Part shown: positions 28,801 through 37,778 of the stretch, piece by piece | Layout: each line of letters opens with the position of its first letter | How positions within the stretch are numbered: position 1 is the first letter of the stretch | DNA from: Arthrobacter sp. PAMC25564 | Lineage (GTDB): Bacteria > Actinomycetota > Actinomycetes > Actinomycetales > Micrococcaceae | Assembly: GCF_004798705.1 (NCBI RefSeq) | Contig: NZ_CP039290.1 | Span: 682,001 to 746,000 of the forward strand | DNA length: 64,000 nt | Direction: 5' to 3' | Position numbers and translations under genes: made by a program | The notes under the pieces: generated by a model | Database searches by the model: none | What the model saw: the letters and a program-made list of their open reading frames with translations, nothing else | What the model was told of the DNA's origin: nothing

Positions 28801-30483
28801 GTGGCTCATATTGACGTTTCCGGCATCGACTACTACCTCTCCGACGGCACCCAGCTCCTGAACGGGGTGAGCTTCAAGGTCCCGGACGGCACCAAGACGG
28901 CGTTGATCGGGCCGAACGGAACCGGCAAGACGACGCTGTTCCGGATCATCTCCGGCGACCTCATCCCGGATGAAGGCGTGATCGGCCGTTCCGGCAACAT
29001 GGGCATCATGCGCCAGTTCGTCGGCCAGGTCCGGGACGATTCCACGGTCCGTGACCTGCTGGTCTCAGCTGCCCCGCCCGCGCTGGCCGCCGCCGCGCGC
29101 GCCGTCGACGAGGCCGAACTTGCGATGATGGAGTTCGACGACGAGCCCACCCAGATGAAATATGCCCAGGCGATCGTGGACTGGGGCGATGCCGGCGGCT
29201 ACGACGTCGAGACCGTCTGGGACGAGGTCTGCATGGCCGCCCTGGGCCTGCCCTTTGACCGGGCCCAGCACCGCCCGGCGTCGAGCCTCTCCGGCGGCGA
29301 GCAGAAGCGCCTGGTGCTCGAGGCGCTCTTCGCCGGCCCCGATGAGCTCCTGCTCCTCGACGAACCGGACAACTACCTGGATGTCCCGGGCAAGCGCTGG
29401 CTCGAGGCCAGGCTCAACGAGTCAAAGAAGACGGTGTTCTTCATCAGCCACGACCGCGAGCTGCTCAATAACGCCGCGGGCCGGATCGTCACGCTCGAAC
29501 CGGGCATCAACGGTGCCGGGGCTTGGGTCCACGGTGGCGGTTTCGGCTCCTACGTGGACGCCCGTGCGGACCGGAACGCCCGCTTCGAGGAGCTGCGCAA
29601 GCGCTGGGACGAGGAGCACGTGAAGCTCAAGGAACTCGTCAACATGTACAAGAACAAGGCCGCGTTCCGCTCCGACATGGCCAACCGGTACCACGCCGCG
29701 CAGACCCGGCTGGCGAAGTTCCTGGAAGCCGGTCCGCCTGAGGCGCTGCCGATCGAACAGAATGTCCAGATGCGGCTCAAGGGCGGCCGGACCGCCAAGC
29801 GGGCCATCGTGGCAGAGAAGCTGGAACTGACCGGCCTGATGAAGCCGTTTTCCACCGAGGTGTGGTTCGGGGACCGCGTCGGCGTCCTGGGCTCCAACGG
29901 CTCCGGCAAAAGCCACTTCCTGCGCCTCCTCGCCACCGGCGGCACCGATCCGGAGCGGGAGCACCTGCCCGTGTCCGACATCGACATCGCTGAGGTTCCG
30001 CATGAGGGCACGGTGAAACTTGGCGCCCGCATCCGGCCCGGCTTCTTCGCCCAGACGCACGTCCGGCCCGACCTTTTGGGCAAGACGCTGCTGGAGATCC
30101 TGCACCGCGGCGACGAACACCGTTCCGGACTGGGCCGCGAGGCCGCGGCCGGCGCCCTGGACGGCTACGGCCTGGCCGGGCAGTCCGAGCAGAAGTACGA
30201 GTCGCTCTCCGGCGGCCAGCAGGCCCGCTTCCAGATCCTGCTGCTGCAGCTCTCCGGCGCCACGCTGCTGCTGCTGGACGAGCCCACCGACAACCTGGAC
30301 CTGCACTCGGCCGAGGCGCTGGAACGGGCGATCGACCACTTCGAGGGCACCGTCCTGGCCGTCACCCACGACCGCTGGTTCGCCCGGACCTTCGACCGTT
30401 TCCTGGTCTTCGGCTCCGATGGCAAGGTCTACGAGTCGGAGGAACCCGTCTGGGACGAGAAACGAGTGGAGCGCACCCGCTAG
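28801..30483 (+). CDS. ABC-F family ATPase
   Basis: A 560-aa protein with two ATP-binding cassettes and no membrane segment. Cassette 1 has GPNGTGKTT, LSGGEQKRL and LLLLDEPDNYLD; cassette 2 has GSNGSGKSH, LSGGQQARF and LLLLDEPTDNLD. The linker between them (about 240-310) is basic and helical, as in ribosome-binding ABC-F proteins. Members act on translating ribosomes in translation control or antibiotic protection; which applies cannot be told. The start is GTG 28801. An inverted repeat follows the gene. Confidence 0.92.
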   Translation: MAHIDVSGIDYYLSDGTQLLNGVSFKVPDGTKTALIGPNGTGKTTLFRIISGDLIPDEGVIGRSGNMGIMRQFVGQVRDDSTVRDLLVSAAPPALAAAARAVDEAELAMMEFDDEPTQMKYAQAIVDWGDAGGYDVETVWDEVCMAALGLPFDRAQHRPASSLSGGEQKRLVLEALFAGPDELLLLDEPDNYLDVPGKRWLEARLNESKKTVFFISHDRELLNNAAGRIVTLEPGINGAGAWVHGGGFGSYVDARADRNARFEELRKRWDEEHVKLKELVNMYKNKAAFRSDMANRYHAAQTRLAKFLEAGPPEALPIEQNVQMRLKGGRTAKRAIVAEKLELTGLMKPFSTEVWFGDRVGVLGSNGSGKSHFLRLLATGGTDPEREHLPVSDIDIAEVPHEGTVKLGARIRPGFFAQTHVRPDLLGKTLLEILHRGDEHRSGLGREAAAGALDGYGLAGQSEQKYESLSGGQQARFQILLLQLSGATLLLLDEPTDNLDLHSAEALERAIDHFEGTVLAVTHDRWFARTFDRFLVFGSDGKVYESEEPVWDEKRVERTR

Positions 30484-30490
30484 TCCACAA

Positions 30491-30553
30491 CAACGCGGGG
30501 TCAGATATCGCCCAAGCCGGGGAGTTTTATGGGCGCGGAGTGACCCCGCGTTG
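30491..30553. repeat. Intergenic palindrome (REP-like or terminator)
   Basis: CAACGCGGGGTCA (30491-30503) and TGACCCCGCGTTG (30541-30553) form a perfect 13-base stem around a 37-base loop just after the ABC-F stop. It could terminate transcription, but the long stem and loop look more like a dispersed palindromic repeat. Confidence 0.6.
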
Positions 30554-30614
30554 CTGGTGGAGGTGGCACCTGGCAGCGGCAGGCATGTCCGGGGGCTGTC
30601 GCTAGAGTGGTGGC

Positions 30615-31811
30615 ATGACAGCGCTCTCCCCGGCAGCCCGCACGGCCCAGCTCAAGGCCGCAGCCGCGGCGACGTTCCTCGTTTTCGGGATCAACGGCCT
30701 CGTGTTCGCCAGCTGGGCGGCGCGCATTCCGGCGGTCACCGAGCTTCTGCATGTCACGTCCGGCCAGATGGGGACCCTGCTCTTATGCCTGGCGGCCGGC
30801 TCGCTGATCGCCCTTCCCACGGCCGGGTTCGTCGTGGGCCGGATCGGCACCGCCAATACGGTGCGGAGTGCCGGACTCTTTGCTGCGGCGGCCGGTGTCG
30901 GCGTGGCGTTGTCCCTGATGGCGGCCTCCGTCCCGGGGACGGCCATTTCGCTGTTCCTCTTCGGGATCGGCATCGGTTTATGGGATGTTTCCCAGAACAT
31001 TGAAGGGGCCGACGTCGAGCACCGGCTCGGGCGCACCATCATGCCGCAGTTCCATGCGGCCTTCAGCGCCGGCGCCTTTCTGGGCGCCCTGATCGGGGCC
31101 GGACTGTCGAACCTCGGCGTCGGACTCCCCGCGCACCTGCTCGTCATCGCCGGCGTCGTGGCCGTGCTGACCATGCTGGCCCCGCGCTACTTCCTGCCCC
31201 ATATCCCGGCAACCGCCCCGCTGGCCGGGGAAACGGACGAAGCCAGGGGCCGCCCGGCCTGGACCGATGGACGCACCCTGCTGATCGGCGTCGTTGTCCT
31301 CGGCGCCACGCTGACCGAAGGCGCCGGCAATGACTGGATCGCGAAGGCCGTCGTCGACGGCCTCGGGGCCTCGCAGTCCACGGGTGCCCTCTTGTTCGCG
31401 GCTTTTGTGCTGGCAATGACAGCAACTCGCTTTTTCGGCGGCCGGGCCATCGACGCTTACGGGCGGGTGGCGGTCCTGCGTGCCAGCATGGCCGCGGCCG
31501 CTGCAGGGCTGGGGCTCTTTGTGCTGGCCGGCAACATCTGGCTCGCCACGGCCGGTGCCGTCCTGTGGGGCGTCGGCGCCGCCCTCGCCTTCCCGGTGGG
31601 CATGTCCGCCGCGGCGGACGATCCCAGGCGTGCGGCTGCCCGGGTGTCCGTCGTTTCCACGATCGGCTACGTCGCGTTCCTCGCCGGGCCGCCGCTGCTC
31701 GGCTACCTGGGCGACGCCACCGGAATCAGGCCGGCGCTGCTGGCCATCGGGGTGCCCATCCTGGGGGCGCTGCTGCTCGCCGGCGCCGCGAAGCCCTTGC
31801 GGGCCGACTGA
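30615..31811 (+). CDS. MFS transporter
   Basis: A 398-aa major facilitator protein with 12 predicted helices. The first helix and loop read FLVFGINGLVFASWAARIP, and the loop before helix 3 holds FVVGRIGTANTVR in place of a strict GxxxDRxGRR. A second-half signature is FFGGRAIDAYGRVAVLRA. It resembles the FucP/YbjJ-like inner-membrane MFS group; the substrate is unknown. It stands alone between an intergenic palindrome and the PAP2-kinase fusion gene. Confidence 0.85.
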   Translation: MTALSPAARTAQLKAAAAATFLVFGINGLVFASWAARIPAVTELLHVTSGQMGTLLLCLAAGSLIALPTAGFVVGRIGTANTVRSAGLFAAAAGVGVALSLMAASVPGTAISLFLFGIGIGLWDVSQNIEGADVEHRLGRTIMPQFHAAFSAGAFLGALIGAGLSNLGVGLPAHLLVIAGVVAVLTMLAPRYFLPHIPATAPLAGETDEARGRPAWTDGRTLLIGVVVLGATLTEGAGNDWIAKAVVDGLGASQSTGALLFAAFVLAMTATRFFGGRAIDAYGRVAVLRASMAAAAAGLGLFVLAGNIWLATAGAVLWGVGAALAFPVGMSAAADDPRRAAARVSVVSTIGYVAFLAGPPLLGYLGDATGIRPALLAIGVPILGALLLAGAAKPLRAD

Positions 31812-31865
31812 TACAGCCGCGCGTCTGCCGGCCCTGGAGCGGCTCGCCGGCAGTAATGTGGTCAG

Positions 31866-33368
31866 ATGAAAAGCATGCTGAGGAAAGCGCCGGGCCCCCT
31901 GTCGAGATTGGACCGCAAGCTGGTGCGGGCTGTCTCGGCCTTCCCAAGCGGGCGCCACGATGACTTCTTCCGGCAACTGTCGGCGGCCGCGAACAACGGC
32001 AGCCTATGGCTGGGCATCGCCTCCGTTCTTGCGCTCTTTCCGGGGAAGACCCGGCGCGCGGCCCTCCATGGCGTCCTGGCACAGGGGGTGGCTTCCGGTG
32101 TGACCAATCTGGTGTTCAAGACACTCCTCCCCCGGGCGCGTCCGCTCCCCGAACAGCTGCCCGTTTTCCGTTTCGTCCGTCCGCAGCCCACGAGTTCCTC
32201 GATGCCCTCGGGCCATTCCGCCTCGGCTGTCGCCTTCACGCTGGGGGTTGGAATGGTCCGCCCGGCACTGGGTGCGGCGCTGGCTCCCGCGGCGGCGGGC
32301 GTCGCCTATTCCCGGGTCCACACCGGGGCGCACTGGCCCTCCGATGTGCTGATCGGATCGGTGATCGGCGCCGGCGCGGCCCTGCTGACGCGGAAATGGT
32401 GGCCCGTCCGGCCGCCCTTCCCGGAGACCAGCCGCACCGGCGTGCATGCCCCGGAACTTGCCGACGGGCAGGGATTGGGGATTGCGGTGAACACTCTCGG
32501 CGGCTCCTACGCCGACGAGACCGCGGACGCCCTCCGCAAAGTATTCCCGAAGGCGTATATAAAGGAAATTGGTCCGGAGGAGGATGTTGCCACCGAAATC
32601 GACGCCGTCGCGTCCCGCCCAGGCGTCGTGGCCCTGGGCGTCTGGGGCGGCGACGGGACGGTCGGCACCGCAGCCGTAACCGCCGTCGAACACTCCCTCC
32701 CGCTGCTGGTGCTGCCCGGCGGGACACTGAACCACTTCGCCCGCGACGCCGGGACGCCCACCCTCGCCGCGGCAGTCGAAGCGGCCTCCACGGGCGGGGC
32801 CGCCCTGGCGGACGTCGGCCACGTGGCCGTGGAACGCGGCCTTCAGGAGAGCCCCGAGAGACTGGAACTGGCCATGCTCAACACGGCAAGTATCGGCCTC
32901 TACCCGAACCTGGTCCGACGGCGGGAACAGCTCCAGCCGGCGCTTGGCAAACCACTTGCGGGCGTCGTGGCGATGTTCCGGACCTTCGCGGCCGGGACGC
33001 CCACCTCGCTGATCGTGGACGGGGTGCGGCACAAGGTCTGGATCATGTACGTGGGCCGGGGCCGCTATTATCCCCGGGACCACGCACCCCTGGTGCGTCC
33101 GGTGCTGGACGACGGCGTCCTGGACCTGCGGATGATCACCGCCGACGAGCCGTTTTCCCGCTTGCGCCTGCTCTGGGCCGTGCTGACGGGCACCATGGCC
33201 ACCTCCCGGATCACACACCTCACGGAAACCACCAGCATCCGGGTGGAGCCGGCGGACTCGACCATGGTCCTGGCGGTGGATGGCGAAGTCATGCCGGGGG
33301 TCCGCGCCGCCGAATTCTCGGTGAAGCGTGGCGCGCTCAAGTATTACTCGCCACTGCCTGGGAGTTGA
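31866..33368 (+). CDS. PAP2 phosphatase-diacylglycerol kinase fusion
   Basis: A 500-aa two-domain enzyme. The N-terminal half is a membrane PAP2-type lipid phosphatase with KTLLPRARP (85-93), PSGHS (114-118) and SRVHTGAHWPSD (149-160), which holds the catalytic His. From about residue 200 a soluble diacylglycerol/lipid kinase catalytic domain follows, with LGVWGGDGTVGTA and LPGGTLNHFARDAG. The two activities oppose each other on lipid phosphates such as phosphatidate or undecaprenyl phosphate. The fusion occurs in actinobacteria; the real substrate is unknown. Confidence 0.88.
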   Translation: MKSMLRKAPGPLSRLDRKLVRAVSAFPSGRHDDFFRQLSAAANNGSLWLGIASVLALFPGKTRRAALHGVLAQGVASGVTNLVFKTLLPRARPLPEQLPVFRFVRPQPTSSSMPSGHSASAVAFTLGVGMVRPALGAALAPAAAGVAYSRVHTGAHWPSDVLIGSVIGAGAALLTRKWWPVRPPFPETSRTGVHAPELADGQGLGIAVNTLGGSYADETADALRKVFPKAYIKEIGPEEDVATEIDAVASRPGVVALGVWGGDGTVGTAAVTAVEHSLPLLVLPGGTLNHFARDAGTPTLAAAVEAASTGGAALADVGHVAVERGLQESPERLELAMLNTASIGLYPNLVRRREQLQPALGKPLAGVVAMFRTFAAGTPTSLIVDGVRHKVWIMYVGRGRYYPRDHAPLVRPVLDDGVLDLRMITADEPFSRLRLLWAVLTGTMATSRITHLTETTSIRVEPADSTMVLAVDGEVMPGVRAAEFSVKRGALKYYSPLPGS

Positions 33369-33384
33369 TCGTCCGCGAGGATTA

Positions 33385-33412
33385 CCCTGATTCAACCCTG
33401 AATCATCCCTGA
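33385..33412 (+). promoter_or_regulatory. Three CCCTGA repeats at 11-base period (operator candidate)
   Basis: CCCTGA starts at 33385, 33396 and 33407, exactly one helical turn apart. A TAGCGT hexamer at 33437-33442 could be the -10 element of the ABC exporter promoter, so the repeats would cover the -35 region. Phased repeats of this kind are typical binding sites for response regulators. Confidence 0.6.
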
Positions 33413-33513
33413 GACCGGCGGAATCCGCCGCCAGCCTCTGTAGCGTGGGGTGTGCACACCGAGTCGTGTCCACGACGCTCCGCACATCCCCTGCTACGCA
33501 AAGGAACGCTTCC

Positions 33514-34464
33514 ATGATCGAAGCAAGAGGCCTGACCAAGGTCTACGGCGATAAAACCGCCGTCGCCGGAGTCAACTTCACCGTCGAAGCCGGCCGGGTC
33601 ACCGGCTTCCTGGGCCCCAACGGTGCCGGCAAATCCACCACCATGCGCATGATCATGGGACTGGACCGTCCGACGTCGGGCTCCGTCACCGTCAACGGTG
33701 CCGCGTTCGCCAGGCACACCGCTCCGCTGCGCGACGTCGGTGCGCTGCTGGATGCCAAGGCCGTCCATACCGGCCGTACCGCGTACAACCACTTGCTCGC
33801 GATGGCCGCCACGCACAGCATCCCGAAGAAGCGCGTGCACGAAGTCATCGAGATGACCGGACTGGCGGAAGTGGCCAGGAAGAAGGTCAAGGGCTTCTCG
33901 CTGGGCATGGGCCAGCGGCTGGGAATCGCCGCGGCGCTGCTGGGCGACCCGCAGACAATCATCCTGGACGAGCCGGTCAACGGCCTCGATCCGGAGGGTG
34001 TCGTCTGGGTCCGAAACCTGGCCAAGTATCTGGCCTCTGAGGGGCGCACCGTGTTCCTGTCCAGCCACCTCATGAGCGAAATGGCCGTCACGGCGGACCA
34101 CCTCATCGTGATCGGCCGCGGCAGGATCATCGCCGACGCCCCGATCGAGGAGATCATCAACGGCAAGGGCCAGAGCCGCACGCGTGTCCGCACCGACCAG
34201 CCGGAACGGCTCCTGCAGCTGCTGGCCGGTACCGGCGCTTCGGTGGTGGTCCAGGAGCGCGAGCTCCTCGAAGTCAAGGGGCTGGACCCGCGGCAGATCG
34301 CCAGTGCCGCGCTGGACAACCACGTCATGATCTACGAACTCACCCCGCTTCAGGCCAGCCTCGAGGAGGCCTACATGGAACTGACCAAGGATGAGGTCGA
34401 ATACCACTCGCTGATCACCACGGGCGCTGCCGCTCCCGTCCAGTCCGGAGGCAACCAGGCATGA
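33514..34464 (+). CDS. ABC-2 type transporter ATPase
   Basis: A 316-aa nucleotide-binding subunit of the drug/bacitracin exporter type. Walker A GPNGAGKST, signature FSLGMGQRLGIAAALLG (Gly-Met in place of SGGQ), Walker B TIILDEPVNGLDPEG and switch LSSHLMSEM are visible, with a C-terminal regulatory extension. The start is ATG 33514, with AAAGGA 9 bases upstream; the frame is open further left but lacks a ribosome site. The permease gene overlaps by four bases (ATGA). Substrate unknown; the pair may extrude a toxic peptide or drug. Confidence 0.93.
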   Translation: MIEARGLTKVYGDKTAVAGVNFTVEAGRVTGFLGPNGAGKSTTMRMIMGLDRPTSGSVTVNGAAFARHTAPLRDVGALLDAKAVHTGRTAYNHLLAMAATHSIPKKRVHEVIEMTGLAEVARKKVKGFSLGMGQRLGIAAALLGDPQTIILDEPVNGLDPEGVVWVRNLAKYLASEGRTVFLSSHLMSEMAVTADHLIVIGRGRIIADAPIEEIINGKGQSRTRVRTDQPERLLQLLAGTGASVVVQERELLEVKGLDPRQIASAALDNHVMIYELTPLQASLEEAYMELTKDEVEYHSLITTGAAAPVQSGGNQA

Positions 34465-35360
34465 GCTCCACCACCCTCGAACCCATCCCCTCACACCGCG
34501 GCGCGCACACCGGAACCGACGTCAGGCCCCCGTTGTCCGGCAACGGCACAAGCACCGGCGCGGGCCCAAGCTTCCTACGCGTCCTGAATTCCGAATTCAT
34601 CAAGTTCCGCACCCTGCTGTCCACGCTGATCCTGCTCGGCTCCACGATCGTCGTCATTGTGGGCGTCGGCGCCCTCGCGGCGTGGGGAATCGGCCAGGCA
34701 CTGCAGGCCTCCGGCGCGAATCCGCAGCGGGCCGCTGCCATGGCAGCCCAAGGGGACATCGCAGCTTCGGCGCCCAGCGCCGGGATCTCCTTCGCGCAAC
34801 TGATTCTCGGGTCGCTGGCCGTGCTGATCATCAGTTCCGAGTTCACCACGGGCATGGCGCGTTCAACGTTTACGGCCGTGCCGAAGCGGACCCCGGCCTT
34901 CCTCGCCAAGCTCCTCGTCGTCGTGGTCGCCGCTTTCCTGGTCACGGCTTTTTCGCTCTGGCTGGCCGGCCTCGTGGCAGCGCCCATCCTCGACCAGTAT
35001 GGGCACACCCTGGACATCTCCAGCGGCCACTACGTCCGGACGCTGGTGATCAACAGTGTCTACGTTGCCGCCGTTGCCGCCATCGGCATGGCCCTGGGCG
35101 CCCTGATCCGTAACTCCGCGGGCGGCATCATGAGCCTCGTCGGGATCTTCTTTGTCCTGCCGATTGCCCTGCAGATTATCCAGGGCGACTTCGTCAAGGA
35201 ACTCCGCAAGTTCATCCCGGACAGCACCCTGGCGCCCATGACCGCCGCCGACCATGTCGCCGACACCCTGGAGGCGTGGCAGGCCGGTCTGGTCCTCGGC
35301 GCCTGGGTTGTCATCCCGGTGCTCTTGGCCGCCGTGCTGCTCAAGAAGCGCGACGTTTAG
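34461..35360 (+). CDS. ABC-2 type transporter permease
   Basis: A 299-aa membrane subunit. About 40 disordered N-terminal residues precede six hydrophobic segments: LLSTLILLGSTIVVIVG, FAQLILGSLAVLIISSEF, LLVVVVAAFLVTAFS and so on, with the conserved SSEFTTGMARSTFTAVPKR loop of this permease group. It partners the ATPase encoded just upstream. The transcript probably ends at the hairpin 40 bases after the stop. Confidence 0.9.
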   Translation: MSSTTLEPIPSHRGAHTGTDVRPPLSGNGTSTGAGPSFLRVLNSEFIKFRTLLSTLILLGSTIVVIVGVGALAAWGIGQALQASGANPQRAAAMAAQGDIAASAPSAGISFAQLILGSLAVLIISSEFTTGMARSTFTAVPKRTPAFLAKLLVVVVAAFLVTAFSLWLAGLVAAPILDQYGHTLDISSGHYVRTLVINSVYVAAVAAIGMALGALIRNSAGGIMSLVGIFFVLPIALQIIQGDFVKELRKFIPDSTLAPMTAADHVADTLEAWQAGLVLGAWVVIPVLLAAVLLKKRDV

Positions 35361-35401
35361 GGCTGGGCCTCCGCCCTCTGGGCACAGAACATGTTTGATG
35401 C

Positions 35402-35444
35402 AGTGAAGGACGCGCCGGCCCGCCAAGCTGACGCGTCCTTCACT
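35402..35444 (+). terminator. Hairpin after the ABC exporter pair
   Basis: AGTGAAGGACGCG (35402-35414) pairs perfectly with CGCGTCCTTCACT (35432-35444) around a 17-base loop, about 40 bases after the permease stop. There is no U-tract. Confidence 0.7.
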
Positions 35445-35493
35445 ACTTCACCGCCCGGAGTCCTGAAGCAGTGGTTTCAGGCACATGTCATAA

Positions 35494-35508
35494 TTGCCTC
35501 TGAGGCAA
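35494..35508. promoter_or_regulatory. Palindromic operator candidate before the permease gene
   Basis: TTGCCTC-T-GAGGCAA is a perfect 7-base inverted repeat, with a further half-like TTGCCT at 35515-35520. It lies about 110 bases before the likely -10 (TAGGGT, near 35604) of the amino acid permease. The rest of 35361-35687 holds the upstream hairpin and nothing else recognised. Confidence 0.4.
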
Positions 35509-35687
35509 CTTCTATTGCCTTCTTCGCCGCTTTTTGGAGTACCGCACGGTCTTCCGGTGCGTCATTTGTGGAACTGCACAGGACGGACCATCACCGGCCC
35601 CGTCTAGGGTGAAACGACCATGTGGCCCGGAACACAACACACCCCGCTGCATCCGGGCCCGCACCATACACGAAGGACGGCGCTTCA

Positions 35688-37136
35688 ATGCACGCTGACC
35701 AACAGCTTTCAAAATCCCTGAAACCCAGGCACCTGTCCATGATCGCCATCGCCGGCGTGATCGGCGCCGGACTGTTTGTCGGGTCCGGGGCCGCCATCCA
35801 GCAGGCCGGCCCCGGCATCCTGGTCGCCTACGCCGCGGCGGGACTCGTTGTCATCCTGGTCATGCGCATGCTCGGCGAAATGGCTGCCGCGAACCCGGAG
35901 ACCGGCTCGTTCTCCACCTACGCGGACAAAGCACTCGGCCGCTGGGCGGGATTCAGTATCGGCTGGCTCTACGCCTGGTTCTGGATCATCGTGCTGGGGA
36001 TCGAGGCTACGGCAGGAGCCGCGATCATGCACCGCTGGGTGCCGGGCATCGACCAGTGGGTCTGGGCGCTCCTCCTGATGGTGCTGCTGACCCTCACCAA
36101 CCTGGGCTCAGTGAAGTCCTTCGGCGAGTTTGAATTCTGGTTCGCCTCCATCAAGGTGACCGCGATCGCGCTGTTCCTGCTCTTCGGCGTGGCCGCCATC
36201 CTCGGCCTCGTCCCCGGAGTTCCCGCCCCGGGCTTGAGCAACCTGATCGACAACGGCGGTTTCATGCCCAACGGCCCCGGCGCGGTGCTGGCCGGCATCC
36301 TGGTGGTCGTCTTCTCCTTCTTCGGAGCCGAAATCGCGACTATCGCCGCCGGCGAATCCGAGAACCCGGTCGACGCCGTCAAGAAGGCCGTGAAGTCTAC
36401 CGTCTGGCGCATCCTGGTCTTCTATATCGGCTCCATCGCCGTTGTGGTCACCCTGCTGCCGTGGAACTCGGCCTCCGTGGCCAAGAGCCCGTATGTCGCC
36501 GTGATCGAGCTCTTCGGCATCCCGGGTGCCGGCACCATCATGGACATCGTGGTGCTGACCTCCGTGCTCTCCTGCCTCAATTCCGGCCTCTACACTGCCA
36601 GCCGCATGCTGTTCTCGCTTTCCCGCCGCGGCGACGCCCCGCGCTCCTGGATGCGCATCTCCAAGCGGGGGGTCCCCGCCGCCGCCGTGCTGGCCTCGAC
36701 CGTGGTCGGCTTCGTCACCGTCGGCCTGAACTACATCGCGCCGGACACGGTCTTCCTGTTCCTGGTCAACACCTCGGGAGCCATCGCCCTGTTCGTGTGG
36801 CTTGTGATCGCAGGCTCCCAGCTGATCCTGCGCCGCCGGATGGGTGCCGCTGCCAAGGACCTCCAGTTGAAGATGTGGCTGTTCCCCTACCTCACCTGGC
36901 TGGCCATCATAAGCATCGTCGCCCTGCTGATCGGCATGGTGATCCTCGAAACCACACGGGAGTCGCTCGTGCTCTCACTGGCCCTTGCCGCCGTCGTAGT
37001 CGGCATCGGTCTGTGGCGCTACCGCAAGAACGGCGCGAAGGCCTCGCGTCTCTCCAACGCCGATATTCCGGCCGAGTCCACCCTCCAGGACGCCAGCCGC
37101 CAAGAGGCCATTGTCGGCGGCGGACCCGCGTCGTAA
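35688..37136 (+). CDS. Amino acid permease (AAT/GabP-like APC family)
   Basis: A 482-aa, 12-helix transporter. The first helix has the substrate-binding signature HLSMIAIAGVIGAGLFVGSG, with GAGLF, and helix 6 carries FFGAEIATIAAGESENP, the AAT-family hallmark seen in GABA and aromatic or proline permeases. It imports an amino acid with protons; which one is not clear. The start is ATG 35688, with AAGGA 10 bases upstream; the frame extends 22 codons further left without support. The C-terminal ~25 residues are polar. A palindrome lies upstream. Confidence 0.92.
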   Translation: MHADQQLSKSLKPRHLSMIAIAGVIGAGLFVGSGAAIQQAGPGILVAYAAAGLVVILVMRMLGEMAAANPETGSFSTYADKALGRWAGFSIGWLYAWFWIIVLGIEATAGAAIMHRWVPGIDQWVWALLLMVLLTLTNLGSVKSFGEFEFWFASIKVTAIALFLLFGVAAILGLVPGVPAPGLSNLIDNGGFMPNGPGAVLAGILVVVFSFFGAEIATIAAGESENPVDAVKKAVKSTVWRILVFYIGSIAVVVTLLPWNSASVAKSPYVAVIELFGIPGAGTIMDIVVLTSVLSCLNSGLYTASRMLFSLSRRGDAPRSWMRISKRGVPAAAVLASTVVGFVTVGLNYIAPDTVFLFLVNTSGAIALFVWLVIAGSQLILRRRMGAAAKDLQLKMWLFPYLTWLAIISIVALLIGMVILETTRESLVLSLALAAVVVGIGLWRYRKNGAKASRLSNADIPAESTLQDASRQEAIVGGGPAS

Positions 37137-37151
37137 TCCTCTCAACCACCA

Positions 37152-37235
37152 CCGGACATGCCCAGTGCTGGCGCTCAGGGAGTGGACATAGGGGCACCAT
37201 GCCCACTCCCTGCCGCCGCGAGAGGGCATGTCCGG
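37152..37235. repeat. Nested intergenic inverted repeats
   Basis: An outer pair CCGGACATGCCC (37152-37163) and GGGCATGTCCGG (37224-37235) encloses an inner pair CAGGGAGTGG (37176-37185) and CCACTCCCTG (37203-37212). The cruciform-like layout follows the permease stop by 16 bases. It may be a terminator or a member of a dispersed repeat family. Confidence 0.65.
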
Positions 37236-37302
37236 GGAGGGCAAACCACAGCTCACAGCGGCGGACTGGCTCCGGCATAGCGTGCGGGGGTTCCATAGAG
37301 CC

Positions 37303-37731
37303 ATGAACCCATCCCCGCAGCCCCCGCACCCCAACCACGACCGCGGGCTGGAATTCGATCTCTCCACCCTGATCAGCCGCCGTTCCCTGGGCATGTTCCT
37401 CGGGGCCGCCAACGGCCAGGTCACCTTCACGACTATCTACCCCGGCGCCTACAGCGGCCGCTGGCCGCACATCCACTTCGAGGTCTTCGAGTCCATGAGC
37501 AATGCGACGGCGGCCGGCCAGGTCCTTGCGGTCTCCCAGATCGCGCTGACCGAGGCGGCTTGCAAGGAGCTCTATGCCTCGGCCGGCTATGAATCCAGCG
37601 CGCGGAACTTCCCCCGCACCACGCTGAAGTCCAACAACGTGTTCGGCAACGACGGCGGGATCTACCAGCCGGCGACGATGACGGGATCGGTGTCCGCGGG
37701 AAACACAGCCGGGCTGAACGTCACCGTCTAG
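37303..37731 (+). pseudogene. Intradiol dioxygenase remnant with internal in-frame deletion
   Basis: The frame from ATG 37303 starts like an intradiol-dioxygenase-type protein (HDRGLEFDLSTLISRRS) and ends like its C-terminus (GQVTFTTIYPGAYSGRWPHI, then HFEVF and about 85 residues typical of the extracellular or cytosolic non-characterised group). The 142-aa product lacks the middle that normally lies between FLGA and ANGQV, about 100 or more residues, including the Tyr iron ligands. Two His of the HIH motif remain. The join is in frame with no stop, so it would be translated but cannot bind iron normally. Function lost is an inference. Confidence 0.7.
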
Positions 37732-37778
37732 GTCTTGGTGCGCGAAGCCCAGGATCGGGCGGGGATAGACTCGGAGCC

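Noticed and set aside
26782..28809. 675-codon frame opposite the PBP gene
   Set aside because: Antisense shadow of a gene with clear catalytic motifs; composition is biased and no family is recognised.
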